From: Actinomycetota bacterium
Lineage (GTDB): Bacteria > Actinomycetota > Thermoleophilia > Solirubrobacterales > Solirubrobacteraceae
Assembly (NCBI GenBank): GCA_903970315.1
Contig: CAJCIJ010000370.1
Coordinates: 1 to 5,194, forward strand
Direction: 5' to 3'
Length of the DNA stretch: 5,194 bases
In this document: one piece after another, positions 1-5,073 of the stretch
How positions within the stretch are numbered: position 1 is the first letter of the stretch
How the letters are laid out: each line of letters starts with the position of its first letter
Program-made: the position numbers and the translations under genes
The notes under the pieces: model-generated
What the model saw: only the letters and a program-made list of their open reading frames with translations
Database searches by the model: none
What the model was told of the DNA's origin: nothing

Positions 1-440
1 GTAGATGGCGCGGTCACCGATTCGGTGATCACCGGCGCCGAGGACTGCGTGACGACGATTTCTTCGGTGATTTCGGTGTTGGAGTGGCTCTTTGTGCGGG
101 TGGTGGTCGTCGTGGTGGTTGTCTTGGTGACGGTCTCGCACTCGGCAATCGCCTCGGAGGTCAGGTAGGAGATGCCCGTGCGTAGGCGTGCTTTCAGGGC
201 GGAGCTGACGTCGGGTGGCAGCGCCTGGAAGTCTGCTTCGGTCTTCTTGAGCGCGATTTCGGTCGACTTGCACGCGTCGTTGCCGGTGCGCGCCGCTTCC
301 AGAACGTTTTCGAAGTCGTGTTCCAACGGTCCGGCGTAGCGGCCTGGGATGAACCCGGAGCCCGAGCCTCCGCAGGCGCTGAGCGCGATCGCAGTCAGGC
401 CGGCACCGGCCAAGGCTATGAGACGGGCACGGGAGCGCAT
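1..440 (-). CDS. Putative lipoprotein with Thr-rich tail, partial (C-terminus beyond window)
   Basis: I do not recognise this family. The reading frame starts at ATG 440-438 and stays open to the window edge (146 complete codons). The N-terminus is a lipoprotein signal: basic MRSRAR, a hydrophobic stretch at about 7-19, then the lipobox LSAC with Cys23 as the predicted lipidated residue. A GSGSG linker follows, so the mature protein should be anchored on the outer face of the membrane. Residues 38-100 look mainly helical, with two cysteines (57 and 101) that could form a disulfide. Residues 103-145 are low complexity: eight consecutive Thr (107-114) and then a Thr/Ser/Glu/Val-rich stretch that suggests an extended, possibly glycosylated or wall-spanning segment (inference). 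The start lies 2 bp after the TGA of the phosphoesterase gene (TGACGATG), so translational coupling and co-transcription are likely. A GGAG about 14 nt upstream is too far to be a strong ribosome site. The gene is real by signal peptide and spacing; its function is unknown. Confidence 0.8.
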   Translation of the reverse strand, partial: MRSRARLIALAGAGLTAIALSACGGSGSGFIPGRYAGPLEHDFENVLEAARTGNDACKSTEIALKKTEADFQALPPDVSSALKARLRTGISYLTSEAIAECETVTKTTTTTTTTRTKSHSNTEITEEIVVTQSSAPVITESVTAPS

Positions 441-442
441 CG

Positions 443-1174
443 TCACTGACCGTACTCCAGACGCTCGGCCAGCGAGTCCGGCAGGCCGGCTGCGCGTATG
501 GCTGCTGCGGCGCCGAGGATGTCGTAATCGACGCGGTGATAGGCGGCAGTGAGCTGTCCCAGGTCGAGCATCAGCCACGCGGCGCGGGGATCGCCGTCGC
601 GCGGCTGGCCCACACTGCCGGGGTTCAGCAGCCACTCATCGGCGGAGATGTCCAGCTCGGTGCCCTGCCTGCGAGACTCGCCCGTGGCCACCTGGCCGGC
701 CTGCCGCGTAAAGGAGAGCGCCACGTGGGAGTGCCCAATCAGGCAGATGCGCTGCGTTTGCACGCTTATGCACAGCTCCGCCAGCAGGGCCGAGAGCACG
801 TACTCCCAGATTGGGTCGCGCGGGCTTGCGTGGAAGAGGCCAATGCCGTCCTGCTCACCTTCCGGGCGCAGGGCACCCAGGAAGTCGTGGTGGGCGGGAG
901 CGAGCACCTCCTGGGTCCACCGTGCCGCAAGTTGGGCGCCGCGCGAGAACTCCTCGAGCGGGATCTCGCCGGTGACCGCCAGGTCATGGTTTCCTGCCAG
1001 GCACACGGCCACGTGGTCGTGTGCCAGGTCGACGCACGCGTCGGGCTCTGCGCCGTATCCGACGAGGTCGCCCAGGCACCACACCTCGTCGGCCCCGGCG
1101 ACAGCGATGTCGTCCAGCACGGCCTCAAAGGCGTGTCGGTTACCGTGGACGTCGGAGATGACAGCCACCTTCAT
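443..1174 (-). CDS. YfcE/MJ0936-type metallophosphoesterase
   Basis: Calcineurin-like phosphoesterase of 243 residues, the usual size for the cytosolic single-domain YfcE/MJ0936 group of phosphodiesterases. No signal peptide is seen. All metal-site motifs are present in order: SDVHGN (Asp8, His10), GDLVGYG (Asp36), GNHD (Asn62, His63), the HASP motif with His115, GHSH (His148, His150), and the C-terminal NPGSVGQPRDGDPRA at 184-198, a hallmark of this subfamily. A two-metal active site, normally Mn/Ni/Fe-type, is therefore expected to be intact. The natural substrate cannot be told from sequence; members act on phosphodiester model substrates and some are suspected to act on cyclic nucleotides. 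The ATG gives a start directly at the first beta strand (MKVAVISDVHGN), and AGCGGA upstream is at best a weak ribosome site. The gene lies 21 bp after the DUF3467 gene and 2 bp before the lipoprotein gene, so it is the middle of a probable three-gene operon. Family is certain; substrate is unknown. Confidence 0.93.
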   Translation of the reverse strand: MKVAVISDVHGNRHAFEAVLDDIAVAGADEVWCLGDLVGYGAEPDACVDLAHDHVAVCLAGNHDLAVTGEIPLEEFSRGAQLAARWTQEVLAPAHHDFLGALRPEGEQDGIGLFHASPRDPIWEYVLSALLAELCISVQTQRICLIGHSHVALSFTRQAGQVATGESRRQGTELDISADEWLLNPGSVGQPRDGDPRAAWLMLDLGQLTAAYHRVDYDILGAAAAIRAAGLPDSLAERLEYGQ

Positions 1175-1195
1175 GGCAGGCGGTCCGCTGCGGGC

Positions 1196-1522
1196 CTACT
1201 GGTCCTCGGCTTCCTGCGTGTGTGATTCGACCCCGCCGTACTCGGGAAGGTTCTTGATGCCCTCGCGGGTGCGCCACTTGGAGTAGTTGTCCTCCATGGC
1301 GTCGATGAGCTCGCGGGTGAAGCGGGGGGAGAGGTTGACGCGCGAAACGACCACGCCGGGGACCTCGTCGGTCTCGACCTCGTGGTCGACCCTTGCGAAG
1401 GTGATCGTGAACTCGTAGTCGGAGTGGCTGACGTTGGCGAAGTTGGCGTAGACCCCTCCCATCACCTCGGGGGACAGGTGGATGTTGATGTGACGCTCGC
1501 TGCCTGGATCCTCGTCGTTCAC
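1196..1522 (-). CDS. DUF3467 family protein
   Basis: Small cytosolic protein of 108 residues matching DUF3467 as I know it. It has an N-terminal strand (HINIHLSPEVMGG), then the core GVYANFANVSHSDYEFTITF at 23-42, an acidic linker, VVVSRVNLSPRF at 57-69 and the helix ELIDAMEDNYSKW at 71-83, ending in a charged tail. The family has no established function; the wording resembles actinobacterial members. The start chosen is GTG 1522-1520, giving MNDEDPGSERHINI. A longer in-frame reading from 1573 would add 17 residues (Cys/Arg-rich), would run through the likely promoter and matches nothing in the family. There is no Shine-Dalgarno site. Instead GATACT sits 6 nt before the GTG, the classic arrangement for a leaderless mRNA. 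The gene appears to lead the unit DUF3467, phosphoesterase, lipoprotein, and is divergent from argS across 81 bp. Confidence 0.88.
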   Translation of the reverse strand: MNDEDPGSERHINIHLSPEVMGGVYANFANVSHSDYEFTITFARVDHEVETDEVPGVVVSRVNLSPRFTRELIDAMEDNYSKWRTREGIKNLPEYGGVESHTQEAEDQ

Positions 1523-1528
1523 GGGGTT

Positions 1529-1534
1529 AGTATC
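1529..1534 (-). promoter_or_regulatory. Putative -10 element for the DUF3467 operon (leaderless)
   Basis: On the minus strand GATACT (fits xAnnnT/TATACT-like actinobacterial -10s) is followed by AACCCC and then the GTG start. Six bases from the hexamer to the start codon would put the transcription start at or next to the G of GTG. No convincing -35 is present at 16-18 bp spacing. This is sequence-only evidence, but the lack of any ribosome site supports it. Confidence 0.5.
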
Positions 1535-1588
1535 GCAAGTCCGTCGGCCAGGCCTACAGGCAAGGCAAAGCAAGGGGGGCGCTGAAGC

Positions 1589-1594
1589 TAACCT
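1589..1594 (+). promoter_or_regulatory. Putative -10 element for argS
   Basis: TAACCT fits TAnnnT and lies 9 nt before the argS ATG, predicting a 5' leader of only about 0-3 nt. No purine-rich ribosome site lies in the bases just before ATG (cagccgcgc), which agrees with leaderless or near-leaderless translation. No good -35 was found. Together with the opposing GATACT, it makes 1523-1603 a compact divergent promoter region. Confidence 0.4.
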
Positions 1595-1603
1595 CAGCCG
1601 CGC

Positions 1604-3487
1604 ATGGCCACACAGCCGTCACATCCCGCCGACATCGCCCAGCTGCTGGGCGCCCGCGTGGTGCGCGCCGTCGAGCACGTCCTGGGCGAGCAGATCACGG
1701 TCCAGGAGGCTGTAATCCGTGAGGCGGCGCCGGAGCACGGCGCCGACTACCAGTCAAACGCCGCCATGGCGCTGGCCAAGCGGTTTGGGCAACCGCCACG
1801 GCAGCTGGCGGAGCAGCTCGTGGCCAGTCTCGACGTCGAGGATCTGTGCGAGGCCCCGGCAATCGCGGGGCCCGGTTTCATCAACATGCGCCTGAAGGAC
1901 AGCTGGATCTCCGAGCGGTTGGGCCAGCTGTACGCCGACCCGCGTCTGGGCGTGGCGCCGACGGACAGCCCCGCACGGGTGGTGGTCGACTACAGCTCCC
2001 CCAACGTCGCCAAGGAGATGCACGTGGGTCACCTGCGCTCGACCATCATCGGCGACGCACTGGTGCGGCTGCTGCGCTTTCGTGGCGATGAGGTGATCGC
2101 CCAGAACCACCTCGGCGACTGGGGTACCCCGTTTGGGATGCTGATCGAGCACGCCGTCGATGAGGGGCTTGTTCAGGCGACCGGCGATGCCGCCCATGGC
2201 GACGGGGCCCGGGGCGATGGGCCGCGGGGCGATGGGGCGGGCGCGGCGGGCGCGGCGGGCGCGGGTGCCCACGCCATCGACGACCTCAACTCCTTCTACA
2301 GGCAGGCCAACTCCAGGTTTCAGGCAGACCCGGCATTCGCCCAGCGCGCGCGCGACCGTGTGGTGGCACTGCAGGACGGCGACGCCGGCACGTTGGCGCT
2401 CTGGCAGACGCTGGTACAGGAGTCCGAGGCCCACTTCCGCGACGCCTACGCGCGGCTTGGCGTCCTGCTGACCGACGCAGACATCGCCGGCGAGTCCACC
2501 TACCAGGACCAGCTGGCCGACGTTGCCTCCGAACTTCAGCAGCGCGGGCTTGCCGTGGACAGCGACGGCGCGCTGTGCGTCTTTCCCGACGGCTTCACGG
2601 GCCGCGACGGCGAGCCGGTGCCGCTGATCGTCAGAAAGAGCGACGGCGCCTACGGGTACGACACCACCGACCTCGCGGCCCTGCGCCATCGCACGCGTGA
2701 TCTGGGGGCCACAGAGGTCCTCTACGTGGTGGGCGCGCCGCAGCGGCTGCACCTGGAGATGGTCTTCGCGGTGGCCGCCGAGATGGGCTGGTTGGGCGAC
2801 GGCAAGCAGGCCTTTCACGTTGCCTTCGGCTCGGTGCTGGGTGAGGACCACAAGATGCTGCGCACGCGTTCCGGGGACCCAGTGCGCCTTTCAGAACTGC
2901 TGGCGGAGGCCGAGGACCGCGCGGCGGCGGTGCTTGCCCAGCGGGGCATGGAGGCCGACGCAGCGCTGGCGCGCGCCATTGGCATTGGCGCCGTCAAGTA
3001 CGCGGACCTCGCCAGCGACCGCGAAAAGGACTACGTGTTCAGCTGGGAGCGGATGCTTGCCTTTGAGGGCAACACTTCGGTGTATTTGCAGTACGCAAAC
3101 GCGCGCGCGCTCTCGGTACTGCGGCGGGCCGCCGATGAGGCGGGTGTCGATACGGGGATTGCCGGTGGCGCGGGGGCAGGGGCACCGGCGTTTGATCTGC
3201 GCGAGGGTGCCGAGCGCGACCTGGCGCTGGCGCTGTTGCGGCTGCCTGCAGCGATCGAGACCACACTGGCCGACTTCAGGCCGCACAAGCTGTGCACCTA
3301 CCTGCACGGCCTGGCGGTCAGCTATTCGGGCTTCTATGAGGCCTGCCCCGTCCTTGGTGCCGAGGATGGCTTGCGCCAATCGCGCCTTGGTCTGTGCGAG
3401 CTTGCGTCCCGGGCGCTCGTGCTGGGCCTCGATCAGCTGGGTATCGAGGCGCCGCAGCGCCTCTCGCCGCCTCCGGCTAGAGCTTGA
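1604..3487 (+). CDS. argS: Arginine--tRNA ligase (ArgRS)
   Basis: Cytosolic class I aminoacyl-tRNA synthetase that charges tRNA-Arg with arginine using ATP. The length is 627 residues, against 577 for the E. coli enzyme, with part of the excess explained by a low-complexity insertion. Domain order: N-terminal Add-1 domain (about 8-105, with the GADYQSNAAMALAKRFG signature at 46-62); Rossmann core from about 125, with the HIGH equivalent HVGH at 140-143 inside SSPNVAKEMHVGHLRSTIIGD; GDWGTPFGML at 171-180; VRKSDGAYGYDTTDLAALR at 343-361; and the KMSKS equivalent KMLRT at 417-421 in VLGEDHKMLRTRSGD. The alpha-helical anticodon-binding (DALR) domain begins near 455 with AIGIGAVKYADL and continues through MLAFEGNTSVYLQYANAR to GLDQLGIEAPQRL. 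The ATG start fits the family N-terminus, with no ribosome site upstream. Residues about 194-223 are a Gly/Ala/Asp/Arg repeat insertion, and a shorter GIAGGAGAGAPA stretch (518-529) sits in the DALR domain. The last 11 bp overlap the end of the convergent ccmH gene. No missing catalytic motif. Confidence 0.97.
   Translation: MATQPSHPADIAQLLGARVVRAVEHVLGEQITVQEAVIREAAPEHGADYQSNAAMALAKRFGQPPRQLAEQLVASLDVEDLCEAPAIAGPGFINMRLKDSWISERLGQLYADPRLGVAPTDSPARVVVDYSSPNVAKEMHVGHLRSTIIGDALVRLLRFRGDEVIAQNHLGDWGTPFGMLIEHAVDEGLVQATGDAAHGDGARGDGPRGDGAGAAGAAGAGAHAIDDLNSFYRQANSRFQADPAFAQRARDRVVALQDGDAGTLALWQTLVQESEAHFRDAYARLGVLLTDADIAGESTYQDQLADVASELQQRGLAVDSDGALCVFPDGFTGRDGEPVPLIVRKSDGAYGYDTTDLAALRHRTRDLGATEVLYVVGAPQRLHLEMVFAVAAEMGWLGDGKQAFHVAFGSVLGEDHKMLRTRSGDPVRLSELLAEAEDRAAAVLAQRGMEADAALARAIGIGAVKYADLASDREKDYVFSWERMLAFEGNTSVYLQYANARALSVLRRAADEAGVDTGIAGGAGAGAPAFDLREGAERDLALALLRLPAAIETTLADFRPHKLCTYLHGLAVSYSGFYEACPVLGAEDGLRQSRLGLCELASRALVLGLDQLGIEAPQRLSPPPARA
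2183..2272 (+). repeat. GC-rich tandem repeats inside argS (Gly/Ala/Asp insertion)
   Basis: In-frame simple repeats encode residues 194-223 of ArgRS. The first half repeats GDG/RGDG units, with GGGGCGATGGG occurring at two closely spaced sites, and the second half is 9-bp repeats of the form gcgcggcgg encoding AGA/GAA. The insertion falls between GMLIEH and the conserved helix AIDDLNSFYRQANSRFQ, where related enzymes have a short variable loop. All repeat units keep the frame, so the enzyme is not broken. It probably forms a flexible surface loop and could vary in length between strains. Confidence 0.85.
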
Positions 3488-4031
3488 AGCGGGCGAGATC
3501 CTGGTCCAGGCGGGCTACGTCGGCCGGGTCAAGCGCCGGGCCTTCCAAGGCATCGACGGGATCGGGTGCTTCGCGGGCGCGCCGGCGCCACCTGGGAACA
3601 AGCAACGCCAGCGCCCCCAGACCCATCAGCACGACGATGGGCGGCACGATGTAAGCGGCCAGGTCGAAGCCGTGGGTGGACGGCAGTCCAAGCACCGCCT
3701 GACCGTATTCGGCCACCAGGGCCCGCTTGACCTGGGCTTCTGAGAGTCCCGCGGCGATCTGGCGCTTGATGAACGCTCGCTCGCGCGTGGCCTGCGGCGA
3801 CTGGGCCTCGGGCAGGGGGATCTTGCAGGTCACGCACATGGCCTGCTTTTCGATGGCCGTGATGGTCGTCTTGGGCGCAGCGCCGTGCATGGGAGCCCCG
3901 GCCGCCTGGGCCACGGCGGGCGCCGCGACGGGGCAGGCAGCGGCGGCGAGGACGGCAGCCGCGGCGAGTGCCGGGCGCAGCGCAGTGCCAAAGGGGCGCT
4001 GCTGCGAGCGGGCGGGGGATGGGCGACTCAT
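3477..4031 (-). CDS. ccmH: Cytochrome c-type biogenesis protein CcmH
   Basis: CcmH-like component of System I cytochrome c maturation, acting outside the cytoplasmic membrane. CcmH proteins carry a CxxC pair that reduces or presents the apocytochrome heme-binding cysteines before heme ligation with CcmF. The protein is 184 residues: an N-terminal hydrophobic signal or anchor (about 17-35, Ala-rich, then APAVAQA, a plausible signal peptidase site), a short linker, the motif MCVTCK (Cys66, Cys69), the family sequence IPLPEAQSPQATRERAFIKRQ at 71-91, VKRALVAEYGQAVL at 101-114, and LPSTHGFDLAAYIVP leading into one C-terminal membrane segment (about 127-145) capped by RWRRRAR. Start ATG 4031 is chosen because it lies 13 bp after the ccmG stop. 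An upstream in-frame ATG at 4118 would overlap ccmG by over 70 bp and add a Pro/Arg-rich stretch foreign to the family. The TAG stop lies inside the argS end (11-bp convergent overlap). Cys33 in LAAAAC is a poor lipobox, but lipidation cannot be excluded. Confidence 0.9.
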   Translation of the reverse strand: MSRPSPARSQQRPFGTALRPALAAAAVLAAAACPVAAPAVAQAAGAPMHGAAPKTTITAIEKQAMCVTCKIPLPEAQSPQATRERAFIKRQIAAGLSEAQVKRALVAEYGQAVLGLPSTHGFDLAAYIVPPIVVLMGLGALALLVPRWRRRAREAPDPVDALEGPALDPADVARLDQDLARFKL

Positions 4032-4044
4032 CGGTCCCGGTTGG

Positions 4045-4626
4045 CTAGGCACTGGGGGTGGCCGGTTCGGCGGCGGCCAGCGCCACCGCCTTGTCAACGA
4101 ATTCCGTTTCGATTTCACCGCGCGAGATCGCCATCACGCGGCCGGCGCGGTTGATCAGGAAGCTCTCCGGCAGTGCCTGGGTGCCGTAGCTGTGTGCGAA
4201 TTCGCCGGTGACGTCGCGCAGGTCGGGGAACGTCAGGTGGTATTCGCGGACGAAGCTCTGGGAGTCCGCGGCGGCGTCCTCATAGGTGACGCCAAGGACC
4301 GTGGCGCCGTAGCGGGCAAGGCCGTTCTGGGTGCGCTGGACCAAGGACGCCTCGTGGTGGCAGGGCGGACACCACGAGGCCCAGAAGTTGAGCATCACCA
4401 CGCGCCCGCGGTACTGGGCCAGCGAGCGCCTGCCGGCGCCGCCCAACACGGGGAGCATGTGCGTGGCCGCGGGGGCCAGCGGATGGTGGCCTTCCGCGAG
4501 GTCCTGGTCCAGGGTGCGATTTGAGCCCAGCGCAAGGACGCCGAAGACCAGCAGGGCCACCAGTGCGCCACCGGCAAGCGATACGGCGGCGGGCATGTAG
4601 AAGCGACGGATCACAGGCACCGCCAA
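4045..4626 (-). CDS. ccmG: DsbE/CcmG-type thiol:disulfide interchange protein
   Basis: Membrane-anchored thioredoxin-fold protein that supplies reducing equivalents to CcmH or apocytochrome c during cytochrome c maturation. It has 193 residues. Basic residues VIRRFY (5-10) precede one membrane anchor (about 13-33), so the thioredoxin domain should face outward. The active site is FWASWCPPC with Cys86 and Cys89, and the cis-proline is Pro153 in TQALPESFLI. The stretch GVTYEDAAADSQSFVREYH (112-130), with FPDLRDVTGEFAHSYG after it, is typical of the CcmG/DsbE/ResA group. The first codon taken here is TTG (4626). GTG at 4620, GTG at 4614 or ATG at 4596 are also in frame, and no ribosome site decides between them; the positive residues before the anchor argue against ATG 4596. 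The gene is followed after 13 bp by ccmH, a standard ccm gene order, and is divergent from a tRNA gene. ResA-like naming is possible, but the ccmH neighbour favours CcmG. Confidence 0.9.
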   Translation of the reverse strand: MAVPVIRRFYMPAAVSLAGGALVALLVFGVLALGSNRTLDQDLAEGHHPLAPAATHMLPVLGGAGRRSLAQYRGRVVMLNFWASWCPPCHHEASLVQRTQNGLARYGATVLGVTYEDAAADSQSFVREYHLTFPDLRDVTGEFAHSYGTQALPESFLINRAGRVMAISRGEIETEFVDKAVALAAAEPATPSA

Positions 4627-4641
4627 GGGTAGTCACGGGCC

Positions 4642-4648
4642 GTAATAT
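4642..4648. promoter_or_regulatory. AT-rich island: candidate shared -10 for ccmGH and tRNA-Gly
   Basis: In the 51-bp gap between ccmG and the tRNA, the only AT-rich segment is gtaatat. On the plus strand it offers TAATAT (4643-4648), which would start transcription near 4655 and give a leader of about 23 nt before the mature tRNA. On the minus strand the same bases read TATTAC or CATATT, which would start ccmGH near 4635-4637. No -35 hexamer is clear on either strand, so strength and direction are guesses. Confidence 0.4.
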
Positions 4649-4677
4649 GCGCGTAAGCGTGCCCGCAGGGCGTGCGC

Positions 4678-4750
4678 GCGGCGGTAGCTCAGCTGGTAGA
4701 GCACGAGCTTCCCAAGCTCGGGGTCGCGGGTTCGATCCCCGTCCGCCGCT
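4678..4750 (+). tRNA. tRNA-Gly (anticodon CCC)
   Basis: Full cloverleaf of 73 nt. The acceptor stem is GCGGCGG (4678-4684) with CCGCCGC (4743-4749). U8-A9 is followed by D stem GCTC/GAGC with loop AGCTGGTA. The anticodon stem is CGAGC/GCTCG around loop TTCCCAA, placing anticodon CCC at 4711-4713. The variable loop is 5 nt, and the T arm is GCGGG-TTCGATC-CCCGT. The discriminator base is T4750, as expected for bacterial tRNA-Gly. It reads the GGG codon, useful in this GC-rich genome. CCA is not encoded (tttt follows), so it must be added after transcription. All stems pair, with one G-U in the T stem. Confidence 0.97.
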
Positions 4751-4814
4751 TTTAGGAAGGGCCTGGAAATCGAGGCTTTTTGGAGCGGTCCGGGGATAGC
4801 GTTTGGGGGCGCGG

Positions 4815-4842
4815 AAGGGTCATTTTGGGCTCCGTGACCTTT
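4815..4842 (+). terminator. Weak stem-loop with T-run downstream of tRNA-Gly
   Basis: AAGGGTCAT (4815-4823) can pair with GTGACCTTT (4834-4842), including two G-U pairs, around a 10-nt loop. T4840-4843 form a short T-run that is partly inside the stem. It could end the tRNA transcript, but the stem is modest and the T-run short, so an operator or chance are equally open. Confidence 0.25.
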
Positions 4843-4851
4843 TCGTGACCT
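4833..4851 (+). repeat. Direct repeat CGTGACCT x2, 11-bp period
   Basis: CGTGACCT occurs at 4833-4840 and again at 4844-4851, separated by TTT, so the copies lie 11 bp apart, about one helical turn. Such spacing places both on the same DNA face, as in operators bound by a dimer or tandem regulators. It directly abuts TAAACT (4851-4856), a possible -10. No regulator is suggested by the sequence. Confidence 0.5.
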
Positions 4852-4964
4852 AAACTCGGCGGTTGCTGGAGCGGTTGGTATGGGTGTAGCCGTGAGGTAG
4901 GCCAGCCATCATCGGGCACGTCGCTGAAAGTGGTGTAACGACCACGGACGACCGGATCACGGTC

Positions 4965-4985
4965 ACCTCGCTCGGGCAGCGAGGT
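4965..4985. repeat. Perfect inverted repeat, 8-bp stem and 5-nt loop
   Basis: ACCTCGCT (4965-4972) and AGCGAGGT (4978-4985) are exact reverse complements around CGGGC. In RNA this would be a stable hairpin. A T-run (4998-5001) lies 12 nt downstream, too far for a standard intrinsic terminator. It could be a leader structure or an operator for the gene at 5074. Confidence 0.6.
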
Positions 4986-5073
4986 CAGTCGGGCTCATTT
5001 TGTTGCGCCGCCGACGGCAAGGCGCCTCTCTGCGTGAGTGGATACGCTCGACACATTCCACGCGCGTAGCTTT

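Larger units (their letters stand above)
4751..5073. other. Intergenic region between tRNA-Gly and the right-hand gene
   Basis: I see no convincing gene in these 323 bp. An open frame on the plus strand runs from the tRNA into about 4799, but it starts upstream across the tRNA and has no protein character. The region holds T-runs just after the tRNA (4750-4753, 4777-4781), a spaced direct repeat with an overlapping hairpin (4815-4851), a 9-bp direct repeat TGGAGCGGT (4781-4789 and 4867-4875, may be chance) and a perfect 8-bp stem-loop (4965-4985). Candidate -10 hexamers TAAACT (4851-4856) and TACGCT (5043-5048) are present, but neither has a clear -35. Confidence 0.6.

Noticed and set aside
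536..1286. Two plus-strand frames opposite the phosphoesterase gene
   Set aside because: They are antisense to a gene with every metal-site motif intact and show no domain of their own.
2183..2272. Considered as a CRISPR array or frameshift site
   Set aside because: Units are only about 9-15 bp, without unique spacers, and the argS frame continues intact through to its conserved C-terminal domain.
1754..2851. Long open frame on the minus strand opposite argS (365 codons)
   Set aside because: It is antisense to a clearly conserved synthetase, has no recognisable domain, and long antisense frames are expected in GC-rich coding DNA.
2697..3743. Long plus-strand frame overlapping the argS end and ccmH (348 codons)
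   Set aside because: Trp/Arg/Cys-rich out-of-frame translation with no protein family character; the overlapping genes carry clear motifs.
3727..4524. Plus-strand frame opposite ccmH/ccmG (265 codons)
   Set aside because: Antisense shadow; the minus strand encodes WCPPC and MCVTC proteins in a normal operon.
4280..4636. Minus-strand frame with a GTG start at 4636, well placed after TATTAC for a leaderless start
   Set aside because: It is out of frame with ccmG and its translation is Arg/Pro/His-rich without motifs; the spacing is probably coincidental.
4521..4799. Plus-strand open frame running through the tRNA gene
   Set aside because: It spans the tRNA and the antisense start of ccmG, and its translation has no protein-like features.
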